From: Gammaproteobacteria bacterium
GTDB lineage: Bacteria > Pseudomonadota > Gammaproteobacteria > Pseudomonadales > Azotimanducaceae_A
Direction: 5' to 3'
NCBI GenBank assembly: GCA_028819775.1
Contig: JAPPKV010000166.1
Span: forward strand, 1-14,844
Length of the DNA: 14,844 nucleotides
Part shown: positions 1-6,986 of the stretch, in pieces
Layout: each line of letters opens with the position of its first letter
How positions within the stretch are numbered: position 1 is the first letter of the stretch
The notes under the pieces: model-generated
Databases searched by the model: none
Seen by the model: only the letters and a program-made list of their open reading frames with translations
Told to the model about the DNA's origin: nothing
Position numbers and translations under genes: made by a program

Positions 1-78
1 CCGGAGGCGGGGTCGGCGCACAGCGAATGCGAAGCGCCGATCCGCGTCTGGGGCGGTGACAGGATCGCAAGCGTTTGA
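1..78 (+). CDS. 3' end of an upstream gene, identity unknown (partial)
   Basis: Frame 1 is open from the left edge and ends at a TGA at 76-78. Its 25 visible codons end mostly in G or C, as in the neighbouring genes, and the peptide ends in CEAPIRVWGGDRIASV, which is a normal-looking composition. The other two + frames give an arginine-rich or glycine-rich shadow. The stop lies 17 bases before the ATG of the next gene, which would fit an operon. Too little is visible to name a family, and the frame could be open by chance in GC-rich DNA. Confidence 0.4.
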   Translation, partial: PEAGSAHSECEAPIRVWGGDRIASV

Positions 79-85
79 AAGCACC

Positions 86-90
86 GGAGG
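86..90 (+). promoter_or_regulatory. Shine-Dalgarno site for the Vgb-like gene
   Basis: GGAGG, continuing as GGAGGGG, lies 5 bases before the ATG at 96. It favours that start over the in-frame TTG at 75, which has no such site, and over the ATG at 111. Confidence 0.7.
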
Positions 91-95
91 GGACC

Positions 96-1781
96 ATGAG
101 GAACTCACCCATGCGCGCCGGACTGGTGGCCGCCGTCGGACTGATGGCCACAACGGCGATGGCCGGTATCTTCGCGGGTACGGTTCGAGGCGCCGACGGC
201 GAGCCGCTTCAGGGCGTCATGGTGCGGTTTACCCACGACGCCTCCGGCGTCTCGGAGTCGGTATTCACCGACCTGGACGGCGCCTTCCAGGCGACGATTG
301 AACGCAATGGGAAGCTGCAACTGAGGCTCCGCACCCCCTACTACCGCGATGTCGAAGTGGATGTCGACGAACCCGACACAGACATGGCGTTCGTCATGGA
401 TGCCATGACCACCGACCGCGAGATCTCGGACAGTCTGCCCGCCGGCTACCACTTCGGCAGCCTGCCCTTCGAGACCGGGGAGGACGCGCTCTTCAACCGG
501 CATCAGTTCCAGCGCGACTGCCTGACCTGCCACCAGATGGGCAATCCGATCACCCGGTTCCCGCGCACCCCCGAGGGCTGGGTGGAGACCATTCGGCGCA
601 TGCACGCCATGCTCGGCAACTTCGATGCCGAGTTGCGGGACCGCCGCTCGGTGCTGCTGTCCAAGGGTTTCGACGGCAAGCCGCTCGCTGTTCGCCCGGA
701 CTTCCCGCTCGACGAGTCCCTGGCCCGCACGCGCATCATCGAGTACCGGATGGAGGGCGGCATCGTGCCTCACGACGCGATCATCAACCCCCACGACGGG
801 CTGATCTACACGGTGGACCAGGGCGCGGACCACATGGCCGTCACCGACCCGGCCACCGGTCAGACCGAATACGTCTCCCAGTCCGGCGAAGGCGTGGTCA
901 TACCCAAGTTCGGCGCCGTGGCCGGGGAGATCGCGGTGCTCAACGGCCGCAACGGACCGCATTCCCTCGCTCTGGGACCGGACCGCAAGTACTACGTCAC
1001 GAACACCAGCTCCAACAGCATCGGGGTCTTCAATCCCGAAATCCGCAAATGGGAACCGCCTTTCAAGATCGAGAACCGCCCGGGGCAGCGCCGCGCCATC
1101 TATCCGCACACCATCCGCTTCGGCTTGAACGGCATCGTCTGGTACACGCTGGCGGGGTCGGAACAGGTGGGGAATCTCGATCCCGAAACCGGCGAAACCC
1201 AGCTTGTCGACCTGCCCCGGGTCAAGCCCGGCGGCATCTCCGGCGGCACGACGCCCTACGGCATCGACGTCGATCCGAACACCGGCATGATCTGGTACAC
1301 CCGGCTGTTCGGCGACAAGATCGGGCGCATCCATCCAGCCACCCTGGAAGTGACCGAGTACGACTCCCCTGTGCGGGGCCCGCGCCGCATGCGGTTCGAT
1401 GCCGACGGCATCCTCTGGGTGACGGGCTATTCAGACGGCGACGTGCTCCGGGTCGACCCCGACGGGTTCAAGTCCACGGTCTACCCGATGCCCGAGTTCG
1501 CGCCGGGCTTCCGACCCGCACCCTACGCGCTCGGCGTGCACCCCGACACCGGGGACATCTGGATCAACGAGAACATGACCGACCGCATCTACCGGTTCAT
1601 CCCGTCCGAAGAACGCTACGTGGTCTACCCGGTCCCGCTCTCCGGCACGTATACCCGCGACATGGACTTCACCGCCGACGGCCAGGCCTGCACGTCGAAC
1701 AACCCGGTGCCTGCCGCAGCGCTGGAAGGCGGCGTGCTTCAAGTAATCTGCATCGACGTGCAGCCCGCCCAGGAAGCCTGA
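96..1781 (+). CDS. Exported haem-c-site protein with carboxypeptidase-regulatory-like domain and Vgb-type beta-propeller
   Basis: The protein has 561 residues from the ATG at 96, chosen for its strong ribosome binding site. Residues 1-23 look like a Sec signal peptide (a short basic start, a hydrophobic stretch, then AMA before GIF), so the protein is probably periplasmic. Residues about 24-103 look like a carboxypeptidase-regulatory-like beta-sandwich (GTVRGADGEPLQGVMVRF). DCLTCH at 141-146 is a single CxxCH covalent-haem site. From about residue 215 there are repeated propeller blades of the streptogramin lyase/SMP-30 type, such as NPHDGLIYTVDQ, DPNTGMIWYT and HPDTGDIWINE. Later blades carry PYG or PYA where a lyase would be expected to keep its histidines, so a lyase role is doubtful. 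It may be an electron-transfer or quinoprotein-associated partner, but that is a guess. It is followed after 24 bases by the FAD oxidoreductase gene. Confidence 0.8.
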   Translation: MRNSPMRAGLVAAVGLMATTAMAGIFAGTVRGADGEPLQGVMVRFTHDASGVSESVFTDLDGAFQATIERNGKLQLRLRTPYYRDVEVDVDEPDTDMAFVMDAMTTDREISDSLPAGYHFGSLPFETGEDALFNRHQFQRDCLTCHQMGNPITRFPRTPEGWVETIRRMHAMLGNFDAELRDRRSVLLSKGFDGKPLAVRPDFPLDESLARTRIIEYRMEGGIVPHDAIINPHDGLIYTVDQGADHMAVTDPATGQTEYVSQSGEGVVIPKFGAVAGEIAVLNGRNGPHSLALGPDRKYYVTNTSSNSIGVFNPEIRKWEPPFKIENRPGQRRAIYPHTIRFGLNGIVWYTLAGSEQVGNLDPETGETQLVDLPRVKPGGISGGTTPYGIDVDPNTGMIWYTRLFGDKIGRIHPATLEVTEYDSPVRGPRRMRFDADGILWVTGYSDGDVLRVDPDGFKSTVYPMPEFAPGFRPAPYALGVHPDTGDIWINENMTDRIYRFIPSEERYVVYPVPLSGTYTRDMDFTADGQACTSNNPVPAAALEGGVLQVICIDVQPAQEA

Positions 1782-1805
1782 CCCGTGCCGTAGCACCGCC
1801 TGTCA

Positions 1806-2855
1806 TTGACCGTGACCCCACGAACGTTGTCGGTGGATGCCGCCATCGTCGGTGGTGGCATCAGCGGGCTCTGGCTGGCCAACCTGTTGGACCGGCGCGG
1901 CCTTTCGGTTGTCGTCTGCGAACCGAACGGCGTCGGCGGCACCCAGACCCTGGCGTCACAGGGCATCGTGCACGGCGGCGTGAAATACGGCGCCTCCCCG
2001 CTGGCGGGCGCATTGAAGGGAATGCCCGACCGTTGGCGCGCATGCCTTGAGGGGAGGGGCGAGGTGGATCTGACCGGAGTCGGTGTACTTGCTGAGAAGA
2101 TCGATTTTCATGTCGGCGACGAGACCGTCGAGGTCGACGAATTCGTTCTCGACATCCCCTCCGTGGTGGGTCGGCTCGCCCGACCGATCGCACATCGGGT
2201 CGTTGCGTCGGCGGTATTCCCGGATTCCCTGGTGGGCGATGGTACGCATATCGAGCGCTTCGAACTCGATGCATGCACGATCCACGCTCGCACCTACCTG
2301 CTCGCCGCCGGTGCAGGGAACGAAGCCCTGGCGCGGCAAGCCGGCTTCTCGGGGAAGGCGGTTGAGCATCGCCCGCTCAGGCAAACCATCGCCCGGCTAG
2401 GACGGAGTGCCAGCGTCTATGCCCACTGGATGGCGAGCCCCACGGAAGCCGGGCCAACGTTGACGGTTACCAGCCACGATTCCCTGCTGAGTGTCGGGGG
2501 TAGGGTTGCCGACGCCGGTGCTCGACGCGACGAGGCGGCACAGATCGCCGTCGTGAAGGACTTGCTCCGGCAAGCGTTTCCGGACATCGATGTCGAGACC
2601 GCCGCGTTCGAGACTTTCGTCGCCGATCGTGCCGAACCCGCCGCAGGCGCCATCCGGAACCTGCCGGACGCGCATGTCGCGCGCCGCGGCAACTGCCTGT
2701 TGTGCGTGCCCGTCAAACTCAGCCTGGCGCCGCGCCTGGGCGACCTCGTGATGGCCGAGTTGGGCGACCTGACACCTGGGGAAAACGGCTGGCGGGGCGA
2801 TTCGGGCCACCGAGTCGTGTACGCGCCTTCTCCCTACACCCGCTCCCCATGCTGA
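1806..2855 (+). CDS. FAD-dependent oxidoreductase, DAO-like (PA4991-like)
   Basis: The 349-residue protein opens with a Rossmann dinucleotide-binding fold: VGGGISG at residues 15-21, then a beta-strand ending in E39 (LSVVVCE), which would hold the FAD ribose. A second nucleotide-contact region may be the C-terminal VKLSLAPRLGDLV. This suits the D-amino-acid-oxidase/glycine-oxidase superfamily. The substrate cannot be read from the sequence. I recall P. aeruginosa PA4991 as a similar FAD protein of unknown substrate, next to an aldo/keto reductase (PA4992) and close to hldE. The pairing here is the same, and the ATG of the next gene overlaps this stop in ATGCTGA. The start is uncertain: TTG at 1806 is given, GTG at 1812 is equally possible, and neither has a clear ribosome binding site. 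The C-terminus may be somewhat shorter than in relatives. Confidence 0.8.
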   Translation: MTVTPRTLSVDAAIVGGGISGLWLANLLDRRGLSVVVCEPNGVGGTQTLASQGIVHGGVKYGASPLAGALKGMPDRWRACLEGRGEVDLTGVGVLAEKIDFHVGDETVEVDEFVLDIPSVVGRLARPIAHRVVASAVFPDSLVGDGTHIERFELDACTIHARTYLLAAGAGNEALARQAGFSGKAVEHRPLRQTIARLGRSASVYAHWMASPTEAGPTLTVTSHDSLLSVGGRVADAGARRDEAAQIAVVKDLLRQAFPDIDVETAAFETFVADRAEPAAGAIRNLPDAHVARRGNCLLCVPVKLSLAPRLGDLVMAELGDLTPGENGWRGDSGHRVVYAPSPYTRSPC

Positions 2856-3691
2856 GACGTCCGTTGGGTAACACCGGGATCGAGGTCTCGCCCCTCGGCC
2901 TCGGCACCGTCAAGTTCGGGCGCAATACCGCCGTGGACTACCCACGTCCGTACGAGATACCGAGCGACGGTTGTATTGCCGATCTGCTGGCGACGGCACA
3001 ACACCTCGGCATCAACCTGCTGGACACCGCGCCCGCCTACGGGACCAGCGAGACACGGATCGGCGAAGCGATCGAAGGGCGCCGCGACCACTGGGTCGTC
3101 TGCACCAAGGCCGGCGAGACGTTCGACGGCACCGCATCACATTTCGATTTCGCTGATGACGCCATAATGAGAAGCGTCGAGAAGTCCCTGGTGCGATTGC
3201 GAACGGACACCGTGGACATCCTGCTGCTGCACAGCGACGGCCGCAGCGTCGAATTGATCGAGTCCGCCGGTGCCTTCCGCGCGCTATCCAGGCTGAGACG
3301 CGAAGACATAGTCCGGGCCGTTGGCTTCTCGGGGAAATCGGCGGCAGACGCCGAGGGCGCCATGTCCAGATGCGACGTGCTGATGTGCACCATCAACGCC
3401 AGCTATCGAGACGAGGTGGGCATCGCCAGGAAAGCCGCCGACCTCGGCGCGGGCGTACTGGTCAAGAAAGCACTCGCTCGGGGATTCCAAGGCGATGCCG
3501 AGACGATCGCGGAGACCGCCTGCCTCGATGGCGTCACGAGTGTCGTAGTGGGCACGATCAACGCAAACCACCTGGCTGCGAACGCGGCGGCTATCCGACG
3601 AACTTGCGATCCCCGCACCGACCTCGCGCCAGCACGCGGTCATCCAACTAGGCGTGTATATCCCCTTGACATATCCCGCGCGCGCTCCTAG
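2849..3691 (+). CDS. Aldo/keto reductase (PA4992-like)
   Basis: This is a 280-residue NAD(P)H-dependent carbonyl reductase of the (beta/alpha)8 aldo/keto reductase family. The catalytic tetrad is visible: D59 and Y64 in LLDTAPAYG, K87 in VVCTKAGE and H128 in DILLLHSD. The nucleotide-binding C-terminal half is represented by VGFSGKS and by SVVVGTINANHL. The start is the ATG at 2849, because homology begins there (MLRRPLGNTGIEVSPLGLGT) and it overlaps the upstream stop, implying translational coupling. The family usually ends soon after the NHLAANAAAI-type helix. Here about 30 more residues follow, and the last of them are encoded by the vapBC promoter region, so this tail may have been acquired. 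The substrate is unknown. Confidence 0.88.
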   Translation: MLRRPLGNTGIEVSPLGLGTVKFGRNTAVDYPRPYEIPSDGCIADLLATAQHLGINLLDTAPAYGTSETRIGEAIEGRRDHWVVCTKAGETFDGTASHFDFADDAIMRSVEKSLVRLRTDTVDILLLHSDGRSVELIESAGAFRALSRLRREDIVRAVGFSGKSAADAEGAMSRCDVLMCTINASYRDEVGIARKAADLGAGVLVKKALARGFQGDAETIAETACLDGVTSVVVGTINANHLAANAAAIRRTCDPRTDLAPARGHPTRRVYPLDISRARS

Positions 3692-3713
3692 GGTCCGCAC
3701 ACTCCCCAAGGGG
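3662..3713 (+). repeat. 7-bp inverted repeat flanking the vapBC promoter; possible VapB operator
   Basis: CCCCTTG at 3662-3668 and CAAGGGG at 3707-3713 are exact reverse complements, 38 bases apart. The left arm overlaps the -35 box and the right arm lies just past the expected transcription start. There is also a direct repeat, ATATCCC, at 3658-3664 and 3671-3677. VapB-type antitoxins usually bind inverted repeats over their own promoter, so this is a candidate operator. The arms are short and could be chance. Confidence 0.35.
3666..3694 (+). promoter_or_regulatory. Probable sigma-70 promoter of vapBC
   Basis: A perfect TTGACA -35 box (3666-3671) is followed after 17 bases by TAGGGT (3689-3694), a weak -10 box with 3 of 6 consensus bases. 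The first three bases of the -10 box are the TAG stop codon of the aldo/keto reductase gene, so the promoter lies inside the upstream gene. The expected transcription start is near 3700, about 35 bases before the vapB ATG. Confidence 0.6.
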
Positions 3714-3735
3714 TGCAAAAAGAGCAAAGCAAGCG

Positions 3736-3966
3736 ATGCAACAGGGCAGTGTTTTCAAGAGCAATCGTAGTCAAGCAGTGCGTCTACCCAAGGCGGTCGC
3801 CTTCTCCGATGCGGTTAAGAGGGTCGACATCGTCGTAGTCGGTAGGAGCCGCCTGCTGTCTCCCGCCGGGGAGATCTGGGACAACTGGTTCGACAGCCCC
3901 GGCGTTTCCGAAGACTTCATGGTGGAGCGCGATCAGCCGGCGGACCAAGAGCGCAATGCGCTATAG
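3736..3966 (+). CDS. vapB: VapB-type antitoxin (AbrB-like, VagC/VapB family)
   Basis: The 76-residue protein has the standard layout of the family. An N-terminal swapped-hairpin DNA-binding domain comes first (VFKSNRSQAVRLPKAVAF, residues 6-23). It is followed by a toxin-binding tail with IWDNWFDS and the ending DFMVERDQPADQERNAL. VapB binds and neutralises VapC and represses its own operon, alone or as a complex. The ATG at 3736 has only a weak AGAG-type site upstream. The stop is 3 bases before the vapC GTG, the usual tight pairing. Confidence 0.88.
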   Translation: MQQGSVFKSNRSQAVRLPKAVAFSDAVKRVDIVVVGRSRLLSPAGEIWDNWFDSPGVSEDFMVERDQPADQERNAL

Positions 3967-3969
3967 ACC

Positions 3970-4371
3970 GTGCGCTACATGCTCGATACCAATGTGGTGA
4001 TCTACACCATTCGCAATCGGCCGGAGGAGGTCCGGCGGATGTTCACGCTGCAACAAGGGCGCATTTGCATCTCCACGGTTACGCTGATGGAGCTGGTATA
4101 CGGGGCGGAGAGGTCCGCTCAGCCGTACCGGAATCTGCGAGACATCGAGTCTTTCTCCGCACGCCTGGATGTGCTTCCGTATGATCATGACGCCGCAAGC
4201 CACACGGGTCGAATCCGAGCCGAGCTCGCACACTCGGGCGAGCCGATCGGTCCGTACGACGCGATGATTGCTGGCCATGCCAGATCCCGAGGCCTGACGG
4301 TCGTAACCGCCAATACGAAAGAGTTCGAGCGCGTTCCGGGCCTCGTCGTGGAGAATTGGGTTGACCCCTAG
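3970..4371 (+). CDS. vapC: VapC-type PIN-domain ribonuclease toxin
   Basis: The 133-residue protein is one complete PIN domain of normal length. The acidic metal site is visible: D6 in YMLDTNVVIY, E41 in STVTLMELVYG and D97 in IGPYDAMIAG, with TANTKEF (residues 113-119) at the fourth position. The C-terminus, FERVPGLVVENW, is typical of the VapC group that cleaves initiator tRNA or other RNAs; the target here is unknown. The start is GTG at 3970, 3 bases after the vapB stop; ATG at 3979 would remove three residues. All key acids are present, so the toxin is probably active. The gene runs towards hldE with a 93-base gap in which I see no clear terminator. Confidence 0.9.
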   Translation: MRYMLDTNVVIYTIRNRPEEVRRMFTLQQGRICISTVTLMELVYGAERSAQPYRNLRDIESFSARLDVLPYDHDAASHTGRIRAELAHSGEPIGPYDAMIAGHARSRGLTVVTANTKEFERVPGLVVENWVDP

Positions 4372-4464
4372 CGGCCCTTGTCCTGATGCAACGATCGGTA
4401 TGGCTGGCCGGCTTGGGCATCGCACCGAAGCACGGATGCGTCTATTGGCCCGTCCGGCGGCGCG

Positions 4465-5901
4465 TTACGGATCCACCGGGCCCTCGGCAAAGCCCACGAG
4501 TTCGGCCAGCTTGGTCGTCGAATGGCCCTCGACCTCGGTCAACACCCGGACATCGCCGCCGTAGCTCCGGACGAATTCGGCACCCACGACTTCATCGGGC
4601 GTGTAATCGCCGCCCTTGACCAGCACGTCGGGACGGATTTCCTCGAGCAGCGCTTCGGGCGTGTCCTCCGAGAACGACACAACCCAGTCCACCGCAGCCA
4701 GTCCATCCAGGACACGCATTCGTTGCGCCAGCTTGTTCAGAGGACGCCCCTCGCCCTTCAGTCGGCGCACCGAGTCGTCGTCGTTGACGGCCACGATCAG
4801 CCGGTCGCCAAGTTGCCGTGCCTCGTCGAGGTAGCCGACGTGGCCGGCATGGAGGATGTCGAAACAGCCATTCGTGAAGACGATACGTGCGCCTTGTCGC
4901 CGGGCGCGGCGAACGGCGTCGGCAAGCTGGCGACGGTTCGACGCGGCAGGCGCCGTTGGCACGTTGTCCCGAAGCGCTTCGTTGAGTTCGCCGAGCGGTA
5001 CCGCTGCCGTGCCCGCCTTGGCGCACACTAAACCACCGGCGACGTTGGCCAGACGCGTGCTGTCCGACCAGGTCCACCCTCTCGCGGCGCAAACGCCGAA
5101 AGCGGCCGCCACGGTATCGCCAGCACCCGTCGAGTCGTAGACGTCGATACCAAGCGCCGGCAGATGTTCGATGCGGCCGTTGGCTTCGAACAGCGTCAGA
5201 CCGTCACCACCCCGGGTCAGTGCGATGGCGTCGACGCCACTCGAACGCGCCAGCGCGGGGCCCAATTCGGCGAGCTCTGAATCGCTTGGCCAATGACCAA
5301 CCACCTGCCGAAACTCCCGCCGGTTCGGCTTGAGCAACGCGGCTCCGCGGTATTCGACGAAAGGCTTGAACTTCGGATCGACGACTGTGGTGATGTCCCC
5401 GGCGGCGGCGAGGATGCGTTGCGGCCGGCTGATTGCACCCTTGTCGTAGTCCTCGATGATCAGCGCATTCTTGCCGGGCGCATGTCGCGCGACCCGCTTG
5501 GCCACTTCGATGGCAGCGGTTTCGGGCAACGCCATCTCGAAGTCCAAGCGTGCTAGCTGCTTGCGCATGCTCACCACCCGCTCTTTCAAGATGGTCCGCC
5601 AACCGTCGACCACCACGAGGTCGGCGTCTACGCCGGCGGCGTCGAGCAGATCGGTCGCCGTGGCGCCGCTCGGGTCGTCGCCGATGGCGCCCACCAACGT
5701 GCAGCGGGCACCCAGGGCCACGACATTCAAGGCCACGTTGGCCGCGCCGCCGAGCCGGTCCTCCGAACCGTCTACCTGCACGATGGGCACCGGCGCTTCC
5801 TCGGAAACGCGTTCGGTCCGGCCGTAGAGATAGCGGTCAAGCATCACGTCCCCCACGACGAGGACATGGACTGGGGGGTCGGCAGGAAGCACGCGATTCA
5901 T
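4465..5901 (-). CDS. hldE: Bifunctional heptose-7-phosphate kinase / heptose-1-phosphate adenylyltransferase
   Basis: HldE makes ADP-heptose, the donor for the inner core, in the cytosol. The 478-residue length matches the usual ~477. Residues 1 to about 318 are a ribokinase-fold kinase: GGAANVAL (51-58), then STGAGDT (257-263) with the catalytic base D262. Residues about 340-478 are a nucleotidyltransferase: TNGCFDILHAGH (343-354, HxGH motif at 351-354) and VKGGDYTPDEVVGAEF (428-443), ending in GHSTTKL. It converts D-glycero-D-manno-heptose 7-phosphate to the 1,7-bisphosphate and, after a separate phosphatase (not in this window), adds AMP. The start is the ATG at 5901. An in-frame TTG at 5931 would add 10 residues, and neither start has a good ribosome binding site. 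It is the last gene of the LPS operon, 59 bases after the glycosyltransferase. Confidence 0.96.
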   Translation of the reverse strand: MNRVLPADPPVHVLVVGDVMLDRYLYGRTERVSEEAPVPIVQVDGSEDRLGGAANVALNVVALGARCTLVGAIGDDPSGATATDLLDAAGVDADLVVVDGWRTILKERVVSMRKQLARLDFEMALPETAAIEVAKRVARHAPGKNALIIEDYDKGAISRPQRILAAAGDITTVVDPKFKPFVEYRGAALLKPNRREFRQVVGHWPSDSELAELGPALARSSGVDAIALTRGGDGLTLFEANGRIEHLPALGIDVYDSTGAGDTVAAAFGVCAARGWTWSDSTRLANVAGGLVCAKAGTAAVPLGELNEALRDNVPTAPAASNRRQLADAVRRARRQGARIVFTNGCFDILHAGHVGYLDEARQLGDRLIVAVNDDDSVRRLKGEGRPLNKLAQRMRVLDGLAAVDWVVSFSEDTPEALLEEIRPDVLVKGGDYTPDEVVGAEFVRSYGGDVRVLTEVEGHSTTKLAELVGFAEGPVDP

Positions 5902-5960
5902 CGCAGGAATCGTCGCATGAAACAAACGCAAGAGCGAACGACGCGTTCTGACGAGTGCGG

Positions 5961-6986
5961 CTATGGGACGCTCAGGATCTCCCGGTAGCGCTCAGACAAC
6001 GCCCCGACGGAGAACCGCGCGGCAACACGCTGCCGGGCTAGTTTGATCGTCTCGCTTTGGTCGCGCGAGCCGATCGCACGCAGAGCCGCGAGGAGTTCGT
6101 CATCCGTCTTGAAATACGTCCCGCAGTCCCCCACAACGCTTCTCGGCCCACGCCGGTCGGCCACCGCAACCGGCACGCCCGCCGCCATCGCCTCAAGCAG
6201 GACAACGCCGAATGCCTCGCGATCGGTTGAACAGAGAAGAAGGATGTCGAAAGCACCGAGTAAGGTCCGCGCATCCGCCCTGAACCCCGCGATGACAACC
6301 CGCTCGCCGGCGTCCTTCTCCATACGCGTCCGCAATGGCCCATCGCCTACGAAGACCAGCCAGGCCCGGGTATCTTCGCGACGGTAGGCCTCGAAGGCGC
6401 CGAGCGCACGGAGAGGATCTTTTTTCGGATGAAGCCTCCCGACGACCCCGATCGCGAACGCCGGCGAAGGAACGCCTAAGCTTGCCCGCGCATGCGCGCG
6501 CGGCAGCATCGTTTCCCGCAAAGCATGCGGATCGATGACATTGGGCAGCACCACGGGCGAAGCGACTCCCGACGCCCCGAGATCGGACGCCACGGGTTCC
6601 GACACGCCCGCGAACAACGCATGGTCGCGCCCCGCGAGCCGTCGCCGGAGCCGACGCGTCCGGCGGGCGAACATTCCGAACTCGTGTGCAACGGCGATGT
6701 GCGAGGGATTCCCCAAACGCCGGACCATCCGAGTGCCAACCCGGTAGGCGCGATGGCGGTGGGAGACGAGCAATGCCGGTCTTTCCCCGCTCAGCAGGCC
6801 GGGCAGTTTCCGCACCGTCGCATATTCGACACCGAGGGGGTCGGCGGATGGCGCCTGGCCACCGCGTGCCTCCAAGAATACCGTGCGCACGCGGAATCCC
6901 AGCAACTCGAGGGCCCGGGCATGCCCCGCACACACGTCGAAGAACGGTGCCTGATCGGTCGGGCAGAGTTGCAACGCGCTAGGCAC
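5961..6986 (-). CDS. wapH: GT4-type glycosyltransferase, WapH-like (LPS outer core)
   Basis: The 341-residue protein is a GT-B fold family 4 glycosyltransferase, probably at the inner face of the membrane. The donor-binding C-terminal half carries VVGRLHPKKDP (181-191), VFVGDGPLR (211-219) and the E-x7-E motif at E257 and E265 (EAFGVVLLE). The N-terminal acceptor half is short and diverse. Its place next to the carbamoyltransferase matches wapH beside wapO in Pseudomonas, where it helps build the outer core; the symbol rests on position and family, and the sugar cannot be told. The GTG start overlaps the end of the upstream gene by 8 bases and is preceded by an AGAGGG-type ribosome binding site, so it is probably translated by coupling. 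Confidence 0.8.
   Translation of the reverse strand: MPSALQLCPTDQAPFFDVCAGHARALELLGFRVRTVFLEARGGQAPSADPLGVEYATVRKLPGLLSGERPALLVSHRHRAYRVGTRMVRRLGNPSHIAVAHEFGMFARRTRRLRRRLAGRDHALFAGVSEPVASDLGASGVASPVVLPNVIDPHALRETMLPRAHARASLGVPSPAFAIGVVGRLHPKKDPLRALGAFEAYRREDTRAWLVFVGDGPLRTRMEKDAGERVVIAGFRADARTLLGAFDILLLCSTDREAFGVVLLEAMAAGVPVAVADRRGPRSVVGDCGTYFKTDDELLAALRAIGSRDQSETIKLARQRVAARFSVGALSERYREILSVP

Noticed and set aside
105..1334. Long open frame on the - strand (409 codons) opposite the Vgb-like gene
   Set aside because: Antisense shadow in GC-rich DNA. The + strand protein has a signal peptide, CxxCH and clear propeller repeats, while the reverse frame has no recognisable motif.
96..1781. Virginiamycin B (streptogramin) resistance lyase
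   Set aside because: The propeller is related, but the later blades lack the expected histidines and the protein has extra haem and regulatory-like domains, so an antibiotic-resistance label would mislead.
1049..2050. Long + strand frame (333 codons) spanning the Vgb-like/FAD junction
   Set aside because: Rich in arginine, proline and histidine, typical of an off-frame reading, and overlapped by two well-supported genes.
4417..4439. GCATC/GATGC hairpin as a terminator
   Set aside because: A 5-bp stem with a 13-base loop and no T-run is too weak to call.
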